A DNA stretch of 64,000 nt, from assembly GCF_001591825.1 (NCBI RefSeq), contig NZ_BCVQ01000016.1:22516-86515 (forward strand), read 5' to 3'. Positions 35,273 to 44,207 of the stretch are shown piece by piece. The stretch comes from Rossellomorea vietnamensis NBRC 101237. Its GTDB lineage: Bacteria > Bacillota > Bacilli > Bacillales > Bacillaceae_B. A program made the translations under genes and the position numbers. Positions within the stretch are counted from its first letter, which is position 1. Every line of letters begins with the position of its first letter. The notes below the pieces were generated by a model, which did no database searches, had not been told where the DNA came from, and saw only the letters and a program-made list of their open reading frames with translations.

Positions 35273-36274
35273 ATGAACATAGAAGAAAAGGAGCAACAGT
35301 TCAAGGAAGCATCAAAGAAGATAGAGGAAGTAAAAGCAGAGGTTCAGAGATTCATTGTAGGACAAGGGGATATTGTAGAAGCGGTGCTTTGGACCATCCT
35401 GGCGGGAGGACATACTCTCCTTGAAGGACTGCCGGGGGTAGGGAAAACCATGCTCGTAAGGTCTCTTTCCGATGTGATGGATCTCAGTTTCTCCCGCATA
35501 CAATTCACCCCCGACCTGATGCCTACGGATATAACAGGCACCATGGTCATGAAACAAGCCCGTGATGATGACCATCCTTTTACCTTTCATGAAGGTCCAT
35601 TGTTCCATCACCTGGTATTGGCCGATGAGATTAATCGTTCAACGCCCAAAACCCAAAGTGCCTTACTCGAGGCCATGGCCGAGCATACGGTGACCGTGGT
35701 CGGGGAAACGATGACGTTAGAGAAGCCCTTTTTTGTCCTGGCAACTCAGAATCCCATCGACCTTGAAGGGACGTACCCTCTACCCGAAGCACAGGTCGAC
35801 CGTTTTATGAGTAAAGTACTCGTTTCCTATCCTTCCAAACAAGAATTGAAACAAATCATCAAGAGAACAACGGGAACCGAGAAAGTCTTTCTTGAGAAAA
35901 AGCTAAGCCAACGGGAGCTCCTGACGATTCAGGCCCTTGTGAAAGAAATTGTCGTAACAGATGAAATGATTGATTTCGCCATCGACCTCATTGACGCCAC
36001 GCATCCGGCCTGCGAGAAAACAACCGGAGGAATCAAACAATATGTCGAGTATGGGAGTGGACCCAGAGGGCTGCAGAACGTCATATTAATGGCAAAGGCC
36101 CGAGCGTTGACACATGGCAGATACCATGTGTCAACAGGGGACATCAAACAGGTGGCCCCTCTCGTTCTGAGACACCGGATCATCCTCAATTTCGAAGGTG
36201 AAGCCACGAATGTGCATACCGATGACCTTATACGGGAATTAATTGATTTTGTTCAAAAGGGTGATCATCTATGA
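35273..36274 (+). CDS. MoxR-family AAA+ ATPase (second of two in the window)
   Basis: A 333-residue MoxR ATPase: Walker A GLPGVGKT at residues 52-59, Walker B LVLADEINRS, sensor-1 LATQNPIDLEGTYPLPEAQ, and a GPRGLQNV motif in the lid. It is clearly distinct from the first MoxR at 2223 (different N-terminus and lid). ATG 35273 is used because AGGAGA is 9 bases upstream; GTG 35264 abuts that site. Its stop overlaps the DUF58 start (ATGA). Expected to remodel the VWA/DUF58 products of the same operon. Confidence 0.88.
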   Translation: MNIEEKEQQFKEASKKIEEVKAEVQRFIVGQGDIVEAVLWTILAGGHTLLEGLPGVGKTMLVRSLSDVMDLSFSRIQFTPDLMPTDITGTMVMKQARDDDHPFTFHEGPLFHHLVLADEINRSTPKTQSALLEAMAEHTVTVVGETMTLEKPFFVLATQNPIDLEGTYPLPEAQVDRFMSKVLVSYPSKQELKQIIKRTTGTEKVFLEKKLSQRELLTIQALVKEIVVTDEMIDFAIDLIDATHPACEKTTGGIKQYVEYGSGPRGLQNVILMAKARALTHGRYHVSTGDIKQVAPLVLRHRIILNFEGEATNVHTDDLIRELIDFVQKGDHL

Positions 36275-37134
36275 ACTTTCACAGCCAGTTTTTAGCTCAG
36301 CTCAAAAGGCACAGGATCAACGGTGCCAGCTTGAAGATGGGTCACCATAAAGGCTCCCGCCTGGCAACCTACCAGGGCAGTTCCCTTGAATTTTCCGATT
36401 ATCAACTCTACAAACTTGGTGACGATGTCAGGCAAATCGATTGGAATGTGTATGCAAGGACTGAAAAAGTCTATATTAAGAGGTATTTGGATGAGAGGGA
36501 ATGTAAGATTCACATTTATCTTGATTGCACCAACTCCATGGTATCAGAAGATAGAAAATGGAAGAGAGCAAAAGAATTGGCAGGAGCACTTTCCTTCCTC
36601 GCCCTGTCAAATGACGACCGACTCACCCTGCATTGTGTAGGGGCCCGAAAGACTTTCATGAAGAAAGGGCCCCGGGACGCAAAAAGCATTCTCTTTGATA
36701 TTGGACAGCTTTCACCTGAAAGTCCCGGAGTCACCTCGTTTTATGGGGAAATGATAAAAGGCGTCAGAAACAATCGCTCGATTTCCTTTATCATCTCGGA
36801 CGGTATGGAACCTATTTCTAGGATTGAGGATGCCCTTAGAAGACTGTCTATAAAAAAGGAAATGACCTATTTCATTCAACTGTTGCACGAGGACGAGCTT
36901 TCGCCATCTTATGAGGGTGATGTGAAATTGATTGATAGTGAAAAGCATCAGGAAGTGAATGTAACATTGAACCGCAATGTAGTGGATCAATATCAGAAGC
37001 GTTTAGTGGAACACAACACAATGATTGAGTCATTGTGCAAGAAGTGGGGATTCGGCTATAACCGGACAAACTGTCTGACCCCATTGAACACAGTATTCTT
37101 TAAGGATTTCAAAGAAAATGGATGGATTCGCTGA
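36271..37134 (+). CDS. DUF58 domain protein of the MoxR-VWA-ABC locus
   Basis: A 287-residue soluble DUF58 protein with YKLGDDVRQIDWNVYART, the family hallmark, followed by a VWA-like stretch starting HIYLDCTNSM (a DxTxS metal-site variant). Unlike the copy at 3161 it has no membrane segment. Fits the batA-operon arrangement MoxR-DUF58-VWA. Translationally coupled to MoxR by ATGA overlap. Confidence 0.86.
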   Translation: MNFHSQFLAQLKRHRINGASLKMGHHKGSRLATYQGSSLEFSDYQLYKLGDDVRQIDWNVYARTEKVYIKRYLDERECKIHIYLDCTNSMVSEDRKWKRAKELAGALSFLALSNDDRLTLHCVGARKTFMKKGPRDAKSILFDIGQLSPESPGVTSFYGEMIKGVRNNRSISFIISDGMEPISRIEDALRRLSIKKEMTYFIQLLHEDELSPSYEGDVKLIDSEKHQEVNVTLNRNVVDQYQKRLVEHNTMIESLCKKWGFGYNRTNCLTPLNTVFFKDFKENGWIR

Positions 37135-37143
37135 GGTGATGGT

Positions 37144-38904
37144 ATGGGAATAGGAAATCCGGTCTTTTTTTTCTTTTCAATTTTCATAGCAGCCGTCATT
37201 TTAATGTACTTTTTCCGGAAGCAGTACCGGGCTCTTATTGTGCCTTCCAATCTATTATGGGAGGAGGTCATGAAAGAATGGCAGGCATCACCATGGTTTC
37301 ATCGATTACAGAGAAATCTCCTTTTACTCCTGCAGGTGCTCATACTGTCCTTGTTGATGTTCGCCCTTGTCAAACCATATACTACCGAGGATTTGAAGAA
37401 AAAAGATCATGTCATCATTATATTGGATACCTCTGCCACCATGAATGCCTCACAGGACGGGGTATCCCACTTTGAACTGGCTAAAAGGGACATTCACTCA
37501 CTGATAAAAGAAAGTGAGGGTGACATCACTATCTTGGCCGTGGGGAATTCCATTTCCACCGTTGTTTCAGAAGAATCAAACGATCAAGTGGTATTCAACC
37601 GATTGGAGAATATTTCGGTAACAAATGATCATGAAGATATGAAGAAAGCTCTTCGATTGGGTGAGGCACTTGGGAAAGGCTCGTCATCGGTCATTCATGT
37701 CTATTCTGACTCGTTGTTAAAAACCGATTATAAGGAAGAAACAATACATACACCGATCAAGGTTCATAACTTCATACCCCACCCGAAGAATGTTTCTCTT
37801 ACAAGCTTCGGAGTGGAAAAATTGGGGACGGCCTATAAGGGAGTCGCCGTCGTTGAAAATCAAAGCGACGAATTACTATCAGGGACGATCACCATATATG
37901 ATGATAAAAAAGAAGTCATATCTAATCGACTCAAGATCGGTGCAGGGAAGGAAGCCGTCATTCCCCTGGATGAATTACCTTCAAGCCCGGTATTAAAGGC
38001 CAAAATCGACTTTCAGGATGATTATAGGGGAGATGACATCCTTACCAGTGTTCAGACAACATCAAAACCTGCCGTCCTTGTGCTGGGGGAGATCAACCCT
38101 TTCCTGCTAAAGGGTTTTCAATCACTTGGCGTAAATGTGAAGACAATTGAAGAAAACCAGATGAAAACAGGTGATGAAATCATTGTGACAACGAAGAAGA
38201 AATGGAAAGAGCTATCGGCCGCCAACCCCGCCCTGATCATCCCTGGACCATCGGACACGTCCACTGCTCTTACAACTGATGTGGAAGTGAATGGTGATGA
38301 CCCGCTTTTAAAGCATGTTGACTTTGAAAAAGTATTTGTTGAAAAAGCAGGTTCCATCGGGTTAAAAGAATTGGATACCGCCGCTCAGAGTGGTTCCGTA
38401 CCGCTTATTCAGAAAGGTGAAATGAACGGGGCGAAAATGGTGGTCCTGAACCTTCATCTAACTGACACAGACTTTCCCCTGCACCCGGGATTTCCGATCT
38501 TTCTTCACAATGCCTATCAATATCTATCAGAAGATGGAGGATTCATCGGGTATTTTCAGCCGGGAGAAGAAAGGACTGTTCCACTTGCCACAGGGGATTG
38601 GGATATCTACTCGGGCGATGATGAATTTATTAAGAAATCGGACCAGGGGGACTGGTTTAAAGCTCCTCTGACCCCAGGGGTTTATCAAGCAGTACAAGGA
38701 GACGTGACGAAGTATTTTAGCGTCGTACTTGACGACAGAGAAAAGAAGCCGGGAGGCGAGGCATTTTCATTGGAACCAACAGAAGATAAGGGAGAAGAAG
38801 AGAGAAAAACCATTCCCCATAACCTTTCTTCCTGGTTTCTGGTGTTGGCGATCCTGATCTTATTTATAGAGTGGGAGGTGTACAGGCGTGGGAATCGAGT
38901 TTGA
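37144..38904 (+). CDS. BatA-like VWA membrane protein
   Basis: A 586-residue protein with two N-terminal helices typical of the BatA/aerotolerance N-terminal domain (residues 6-24 and 58-77), then a VWA domain with metal-ion-dependent adhesion site DTSAT (Asp95, Ser97, Thr99), a middle domain with a Rossmann-like feel, and a C-terminal membrane helix (about 560-578) followed by a basic end. The VWA domain lies between membrane helices and probably outside. GAGGTG is 5 bases before ATG 37144. Confidence 0.82.
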   Translation: MGIGNPVFFFFSIFIAAVILMYFFRKQYRALIVPSNLLWEEVMKEWQASPWFHRLQRNLLLLLQVLILSLLMFALVKPYTTEDLKKKDHVIIILDTSATMNASQDGVSHFELAKRDIHSLIKESEGDITILAVGNSISTVVSEESNDQVVFNRLENISVTNDHEDMKKALRLGEALGKGSSSVIHVYSDSLLKTDYKEETIHTPIKVHNFIPHPKNVSLTSFGVEKLGTAYKGVAVVENQSDELLSGTITIYDDKKEVISNRLKIGAGKEAVIPLDELPSSPVLKAKIDFQDDYRGDDILTSVQTTSKPAVLVLGEINPFLLKGFQSLGVNVKTIEENQMKTGDEIIVTTKKKWKELSAANPALIIPGPSDTSTALTTDVEVNGDDPLLKHVDFEKVFVEKAGSIGLKELDTAAQSGSVPLIQKGEMNGAKMVVLNLHLTDTDFPLHPGFPIFLHNAYQYLSEDGGFIGYFQPGEERTVPLATGDWDIYSGDDEFIKKSDQGDWFKAPLTPGVYQAVQGDVTKYFSVVLDDREKKPGGEAFSLEPTEDKGEEERKTIPHNLSSWFLVLAILILFIEWEVYRRGNRV

Positions 38905-41662
38905 AGAAGTACTCTGGCTATTGCTCCTGATTCCACTTGGGTTGGTTCTCTTTCTCTTCGCGAAACAGGGGATGAATCGGAAGGAAAGAAGGCTCATCCT
39001 GGCATTAAGAGGATGCGCCATGGTCCTGTTGATCTTTGCCCTTGCCAATCCGTCCCTTGTTTTACCCGAAAAGGCAAAGCCGGTCATCTTCTTGGCAGAT
39101 CGCTCCGCTTCTGTATCCCTGCAAGAAGACCGTATCCTTGATTTGATCAATCGGGGTGTCCATTCCAAACATGAACGGGACCGATACGGTATTGTTTCAT
39201 TTGGTGAAAATGCGGCAATCGAACAGACGGTTTCAGATGAGAGGGAATATCCTGAACTGGTGGGGGAAATCAAGGAAGGAAATACAAATCTTCAGGAAGG
39301 GTTGGAATACTCATCGAATCTCCTCCCCCGTGGCGGGAGGATCATCGCCATGACAGACGGGAAGGAAACGATGGGGGGAGGGGGGGATCTCATTCCTTTA
39401 TTAAAAGGAAAGAAGATCGAGGTTGACTGGATGCCCATCGCCTCCGATACGAAGGAAGATGTTTCCGTAACTGATGTGTCTGCTCCATCTGTCCAATATA
39501 AAGGAGAAGAAACAACTCTCAATGTCAATACATACAGCACGACCAAAAAAGAGATTGAAATGCGCATTACTTTGAATGATCAACTGATCATTAAGGAAAA
39601 CCTTCAGGTGCAAGAAGGCAACAACGAGTTTCAGTTCAAGCATGTAGTCGATCAATCCGGATTACTCGTGTATAAGGCAGAAGTGTTCTCTAAGGGAGAT
39701 GGGAGTCCGGAAAACAATACACTCTACCACCTGGCACGCTCAGAAGGAGCCGCAAAAGTCATGCTGGTGGAAAACGCCGGCGGGGAAAGTGCATTGGCAC
39801 CGTTACTAAACTCAGCCGGGTTTACCGTCGATGTATATAAACCGGAACAACTGCCCGGCAAGCTGACATCCTATCTGCAATATCAAAGCATCTTGTTTGA
39901 TAATGTAGCTGCCACAAGCATCCCTGAGGAAAAAATGCTTTTAATAGAAAAAAGTGTAAAAGAGTTTGGGAGAGGATTCATTATGTTCGGTGGTAGTGAC
40001 AGTTTTGCCCTTGGGGGATACTTTAAGACACCGATCGAACGAATACTTCCCGTCGATATGGATGTGAAGGGGAAGAAGGAACTACCTTCTCTTGGTCTGG
40101 TGATCGTTCTGGATCGCTCCGGCAGCATGGACGGGCAAAAGCTGGCCCTTGCAAAAGAAGCAGCAGCCAGGACCGTCTCCCTCCTAAGAGATAAAGATAC
40201 GCTGGGAGTCATTGCCTTCGATGACCGGCCATGGGATATCGTCAAAACGAAGCCGCTTACTGATCGTAAAAAAGCAGAAGAAAAGATTCGTTCCATTTCG
40301 CCAGGTGGCGGGACAGAAATCTACAGCTCCCTTCAGCAGGCTTATGCGAGTCTTGAGAATCTACCACTAAAAAGAAAGCATATTATTCTTTTGACAGACG
40401 GACAATCAGCCACCTCAGGGAGTTACCAGACACTTGTAGAAGACGGCCATGATAAACAAATCACCTTATCCACCGTTTCAATAGGAGAAGGGGCTGACAG
40501 AGGCTTGCTGAACGATCTGAGTCAGTGGGGAAAAGGAAGATTCTATGATGTCACCGATGCCAGCGTGATACCGAGCATCTTGACAAGAGAGACCGTGATC
40601 ACGACAAGGACCTATATAGAAGATCAACCATTTTATCCAAGGATTACATCATCGGATTGGTCGCCCCTATTTAAAGACGGTGTTCCTCAGATGAATGCTT
40701 ATATTGCGACCTCCCTGAAAGGGACTGCCCGCATGGAAATGGAGAGCGAAAAGAACGATCCGGTACTGGCTACCTGGAGATATGGTCTTGGTCGATCATT
40801 CGCTTTTACGTCGGACACGAGTGGGAAATGGACGGGTGATTTTGCTCGGTGGCAGGGGTGGCCGGCATTTCTCAATGAGCTTGTAACACGCTCGTTTCCT
40901 GATCTTCGTTCAAATCCTTTCGCTATCGATGTGAAGGAAGAAAACGAAAATACCCGACTAAAGTTGTCATCGTCCGAGGGGGACATCTCACCACTTGAGG
41001 TGACGGTCCTGTCTGAAGATGGAAAAATGATTCCCGCAACAACCAGGATAAAGGCACCGGGGGATTATGAGGTCATATTTGAAGAACATTTATCACCGGG
41101 TCTGTACAATATGAATATTGCCAAAAGGGGGGAGGATGGTGAAAGCACATTTCAGACAGGTTTCTCAGTCCCTTATTCGAAAGAGTACTCTTTCAAGGGA
41201 GGATACCAGTCACTTGATACAATCGTAGAGGAGACGGGGGGAAGAAAGGCTTCTTCCGTGAAAGGGGCATTCAGGGACCTGCATGAACCCTCGTTTACAG
41301 AACGGTCCATTCAAACCATTCTCATTACGGCAGGTTTCCTTTTATTCTTTTGTGAGATTTTTATAAGAAGATTCGGGGTTGGACCGATTATGATGGTGGT
41401 TGACCTGATTAAACCACGGAGGACGTCACAAGAGATGAAAGAGGAAACAAGCATCGAACAGCTTGGCAGAAAAGTCAACAAGGAGCGCTGGAATGATGAG
41501 CGGAAGGGAACTGACCGTCGGCCAACCTTGGAAGTGACCAAAGAAGATAGGGCATCCGCCAAAAAAGTGAAACGGGAAAAGAAAACAGCGGAACCTGAAG
41601 TGAATGGTGATGACGTGCGACTGAAACGTCTTCTTGAGGCAAAAAAGAGAAGGGAGAAATAA
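38888..41662 (+). CDS. Large double-VWA membrane protein
   Basis: A 924-residue protein: two N-terminal helices (about 8-25 and 40-55), a first VWA-like domain (DRSAS, Asp71-Ser75), a segment resembling a glutamine amidotransferase-like domain (ESALAPLL..FGRGFIMFGG), a second VWA with a complete MIDAS start DRSGS (Asp409-Ser413) and ILLTDGQSA, then a C-terminal helix (about 815-835) and a basic tail rich in Lys/Arg/Glu. The GTG at 38888 overlaps the previous gene by 17 bases, with GGGAGGTG upstream. Probably the structural end product of the locus, handled by MoxR. Confidence 0.82.
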   Translation: MGIEFEEVLWLLLLIPLGLVLFLFAKQGMNRKERRLILALRGCAMVLLIFALANPSLVLPEKAKPVIFLADRSASVSLQEDRILDLINRGVHSKHERDRYGIVSFGENAAIEQTVSDEREYPELVGEIKEGNTNLQEGLEYSSNLLPRGGRIIAMTDGKETMGGGGDLIPLLKGKKIEVDWMPIASDTKEDVSVTDVSAPSVQYKGEETTLNVNTYSTTKKEIEMRITLNDQLIIKENLQVQEGNNEFQFKHVVDQSGLLVYKAEVFSKGDGSPENNTLYHLARSEGAAKVMLVENAGGESALAPLLNSAGFTVDVYKPEQLPGKLTSYLQYQSILFDNVAATSIPEEKMLLIEKSVKEFGRGFIMFGGSDSFALGGYFKTPIERILPVDMDVKGKKELPSLGLVIVLDRSGSMDGQKLALAKEAAARTVSLLRDKDTLGVIAFDDRPWDIVKTKPLTDRKKAEEKIRSISPGGGTEIYSSLQQAYASLENLPLKRKHIILLTDGQSATSGSYQTLVEDGHDKQITLSTVSIGEGADRGLLNDLSQWGKGRFYDVTDASVIPSILTRETVITTRTYIEDQPFYPRITSSDWSPLFKDGVPQMNAYIATSLKGTARMEMESEKNDPVLATWRYGLGRSFAFTSDTSGKWTGDFARWQGWPAFLNELVTRSFPDLRSNPFAIDVKEENENTRLKLSSSEGDISPLEVTVLSEDGKMIPATTRIKAPGDYEVIFEEHLSPGLYNMNIAKRGEDGESTFQTGFSVPYSKEYSFKGGYQSLDTIVEETGGRKASSVKGAFRDLHEPSFTERSIQTILITAGFLLFFCEIFIRRFGVGPIMMVVDLIKPRRTSQEMKEETSIEQLGRKVNKERWNDERKGTDRRPTLEVTKEDRASAKKVKREKKTAEPEVNGDDVRLKRLLEAKKRREK

Positions 41663-41664
41663 AG

Positions 41665-41690
41665 AAAGAGAAGGCAGCGCCTTCTCTTTT
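41665..41690. terminator. Bidirectional terminator between the MoxR-VWA locus and ykuT
   Basis: AAAGAGAAGGC pairs with GCCTTCTCTTT around a 3-base loop, with T/A runs on both sides; it lies between two convergent genes. Confidence 0.85.
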
Positions 41691-41698
41691 CCGTTACA

Positions 41699-42565
41699 TC
41701 AATCTTCTTTTTTCTCGATATAAACCTGGTGAGGATAAGGAATTTCGATCCCATTCTGATCGAGGGCTTCCTTCAATGCTTTACGAAGCTTTCGTTCCAC
41801 GCCCCATTGCTCCATGTTCTTTGTTTTGCATAATACCCTGAGTACGACATCAGAAGCACCCAGTGTCTGAACACCTAGCACATTCGGGCCATCGACAATG
41901 TTATCATCTTCCTGTGCAATGGTATCGCATACTTGCTGAAGTACGACCATTGCCTTATCGATGTCATCATCATAAGAAATACCGATATCGACAAGTGCCC
42001 TCATGTTTCCACGTGAATGATTGCTGACACTCGTGATTTCCCTGTTCGGCACATAGTGAAGGGTCCCATCAAAGCCGCGGATATGAGTCGTCCTTAAACC
42101 GACCTCTTCCACAATTCCTGAGAAGCTGCCCGTTGTCACATAATCGCCAACGTCAACCTGCTTCTCAAGAAGAATGAAAAAGCCGGTGACCACGTCACTT
42201 ACCAACCCCTGGGCCCCGAACCCGACGGCAAGTCCCACAATACCGGCTCCTGCAAGGATCGCGGTCACCTGGATACCGAAGATTTGCATGATCGTTACGA
42301 AGAAAACGAATATCAGGATATAGCCGACAATATTTTTTGAAAGACTTTGTAATGTCTGAGCACGACCAACTGATACATCATTTCTCTTTCGATATTTTTC
42401 AAAGATCCTTTCAATCACTTTGTTCGCCGCACCTTTTACAATGATAAAAGCGATCCAAATCGCTAAAATTTGCAGTGCCCCTATACCAATCGACACTAAA
42501 AGACCGCCCCAATTAAAATTGGATAGTCGATCACTTAAAGCGTTTAAACCAATTATGTATTCCAA
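41699..42565 (-). CDS. ykuT: MscS-family mechanosensitive channel YkuT
   Basis: A 288-residue protein with three predicted N-terminal helices. The last is the pore helix (ILAGAGIVGLAVGFGAQ, then LVSDVVTGFFILLEKQ), and the beta domain follows with YVTTGSFSGIVEEVGLRTT and PNREI, all MscS signatures. It relieves turgor on hypo-osmotic shock. TTG 42565 is chosen because AGGAAAGGA is 9 bases upstream; an open frame to 42613 has no site. Placement next to ykuU and ykuV is as in B. subtilis. Confidence 0.9.
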   Translation of the reverse strand: MEYIIGLNALSDRLSNFNWGGLLVSIGIGALQILAIWIAFIIVKGAANKVIERIFEKYRKRNDVSVGRAQTLQSLSKNIVGYILIFVFFVTIMQIFGIQVTAILAGAGIVGLAVGFGAQGLVSDVVTGFFILLEKQVDVGDYVTTGSFSGIVEEVGLRTTHIRGFDGTLHYVPNREITSVSNHSRGNMRALVDIGISYDDDIDKAMVVLQQVCDTIAQEDDNIVDGPNVLGVQTLGASDVVLRVLCKTKNMEQWGVERKLRKALKEALDQNGIEIPYPHQVYIEKKED

Positions 42566-42762
42566 ACCAAAACATCCTTTCCTATTAAATAATGACCATA
42601 CTAGTATACACAATACCCCATAGGTTATGTCAAAGGAGATCCCCCATAAAAAGCATACTGATTTATTCCCTGGTGGATAATTAATAAACTTAATCCTGGC
42701 AGACAGTAGAGACTAAATGACATCTGTTTTGGGCAAAACAACTAAGGGATGATGGAAACAAA

Positions 42763-42823
42763 TTATAATTATTATAATATTGAATTAATTATAATTGACT
42801 AAAAAAATCCAATCCTATATAAT
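42763..42823 (+). promoter_or_regulatory. ykuU promoter with PerR box
   Basis: TTATAATTATTATAA (42763-42777) matches the PerR/Fur-family consensus TTATAATNATTATAA at every base. A second, imperfect copy (42780-42794) runs up to the -35. The promoter is TTGACT (42795-42800), 17-base spacer, TATAAT (42818-42823), 88 bases before ykuU. Confidence 0.85.
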
Positions 42824-42910
42824 GATATTTGTGAGTTGAAATGGACAGGCTTATAAAGCCATCCTTTCACAGACATTATTTCATCAAACACTCATTGGAG
42901 GGATTTATTC

Positions 42911-43453
42911 ATGGCAGAACGCATGGTTGGTAAACAGGCTCCACGTTTCGAAATGGACGCTGTAATGCCAAACAAAGAATTCGGTAAAGTTTCTTTAGAG
43001 GAAAATATGAAAAACGATAAGTGGACAGTATTGTTCTTCTATCCAATGGACTTCACTTTTGTATGTCCGACGGAAATCACAGCAATGTCAGACCGCTACG
43101 ATGAGTTTGAAGACTTAGATGCAGAAATCATTGGTGTCTCTACAGACACTATCCATACACATTTAGCATGGATCAACACAGATCGCAATGCAAATGGAAT
43201 CGGTGAACTGAAATATCCACTTGCGGCAGACACAAACCATTTTGTATCCCGTGAGTATGGTGTTCTGATTGAAGAAGAAGGTGTGGCTCTTCGTGGCCTT
43301 TACATCATCAACCCTGAAGGAGAACTTCAGTACCAGGCTGTATTCCACAACAATATCGGCCGTGACGTGGAAGAAACATTACGTGTACTTCAAGCGCTTC
43401 AAACCGGCGGACTTTGCCCGGCGAACTGGAAACCAGGTCAAAAAACTTTATAA
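42911..43453 (+). CDS. ykuU: 2-Cys peroxiredoxin YkuU
   Basis: A 180-residue AhpC/TSA peroxiredoxin with peroxidatic cysteine in DFTFVCPTEI and resolving cysteine in GGLCPANWKPG. It reduces hydrogen and organic peroxides. The exact PerR box and consensus promoter upstream point to peroxide induction. Followed by its own terminator, then thioredoxin-like ykuV, its probable reductant. TTGGAGGG precedes ATG 42911. Confidence 0.95.
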   Translation: MAERMVGKQAPRFEMDAVMPNKEFGKVSLEENMKNDKWTVLFFYPMDFTFVCPTEITAMSDRYDEFEDLDAEIIGVSTDTIHTHLAWINTDRNANGIGELKYPLAADTNHFVSREYGVLIEEEGVALRGLYIINPEGELQYQAVFHNNIGRDVEETLRVLQALQTGGLCPANWKPGQKTL

Positions 43454-43466
43454 TTGTCAAATGAAT

Positions 43467-43501
43467 AAAGGCCTAACCGTTTGTTGTTAGGCCTTTTTTT
43501 T
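43467..43501 (+). terminator. Terminator of ykuU
   Basis: AAAGGCCTAAC pairs with GTTAGGCCTTT, followed by T8. Confidence 0.92.
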
Positions 43502-43546
43502 ACTCATAAATGACCATCTAAACAGAAATTAAAGGAGGCAATCGTA

Positions 43547-44002
43547 ATGAAACTGCGTGAACCTATGCCGGAACTCTCCGGCGCTACTGAATGGTTGAAT
43601 GGAGAAGTGACAAAGAATGATCTCATTGGAGATAAACCGACCCTGATCCACTTCTGGTCGATTTCTTGTCACCTCTGTAAAGAAGCCATGCCCCAAGTCA
43701 ATGAATTCCGTGACCGATATAGTGATAAACTGAACGTAATGGCTGTTCATATGCCCCGTTCAGAGGAGGATTTAAATCTGGACGAAATCAAAAAGGTGGC
43801 TGCGGAGCACGATATCACTCAACCGATTTTTGTGGACAGTGAGCATAAATTGACAGATGCATTTGAAAATCAATACGTCCCTGCTTATTATGTATTTGAT
43901 AAAGACGGGAATCTCCGTCACTTCCAGGCAGGAGGAAGCGGCATGAAGATGCTTGAAAAGCGTGTGAACCGTGTGCTGGATGAAATGAATAAAAGCGAGT
44001 AG
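43547..44002 (+). CDS. ykuV: Thioredoxin-like protein YkuV
   Basis: A 151-residue thioredoxin-fold protein of the TlpA/ResA group without signal peptide. Redox motif CHLC in FWSISCHLCKEAMP, cis-proline region YVPAYYVFD. Nearly the same as B. subtilis YkuV in remembered sequence. A cytoplasmic thiol-disulfide reductase, possibly serving YkuU. AAAGGAGG precedes ATG 43547. Confidence 0.93.
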   Translation: MKLREPMPELSGATEWLNGEVTKNDLIGDKPTLIHFWSISCHLCKEAMPQVNEFRDRYSDKLNVMAVHMPRSEEDLNLDEIKKVAAEHDITQPIFVDSEHKLTDAFENQYVPAYYVFDKDGNLRHFQAGGSGMKMLEKRVNRVLDEMNKSE

Positions 44003-44024
44003 GGATCAAACGTAATATGGAGAA

Positions 44025-44053
44025 GAGATCGGTCAAAAGACCGATCTTTTTTT
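44025..44053 (+). terminator. Terminator of ykuV
   Basis: AGATCGGTC pairs with GACCGATCT around AAAA, followed by T7. Confidence 0.92.
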
Positions 44054-44207
44054 GTGGTTTCATTTTTACAATATAGATGAATAGTAAGATTTGAAGGAGA
44101 ATTCACAAAAAGGAAAAAATTCTAAAAAAAGGGTAGATAATTATTTCGAAAGCCGATATATTTAGTAGTACGTTGTTTTTTAATGGAACACGGAGGGGAG
44201 AGAAAAT

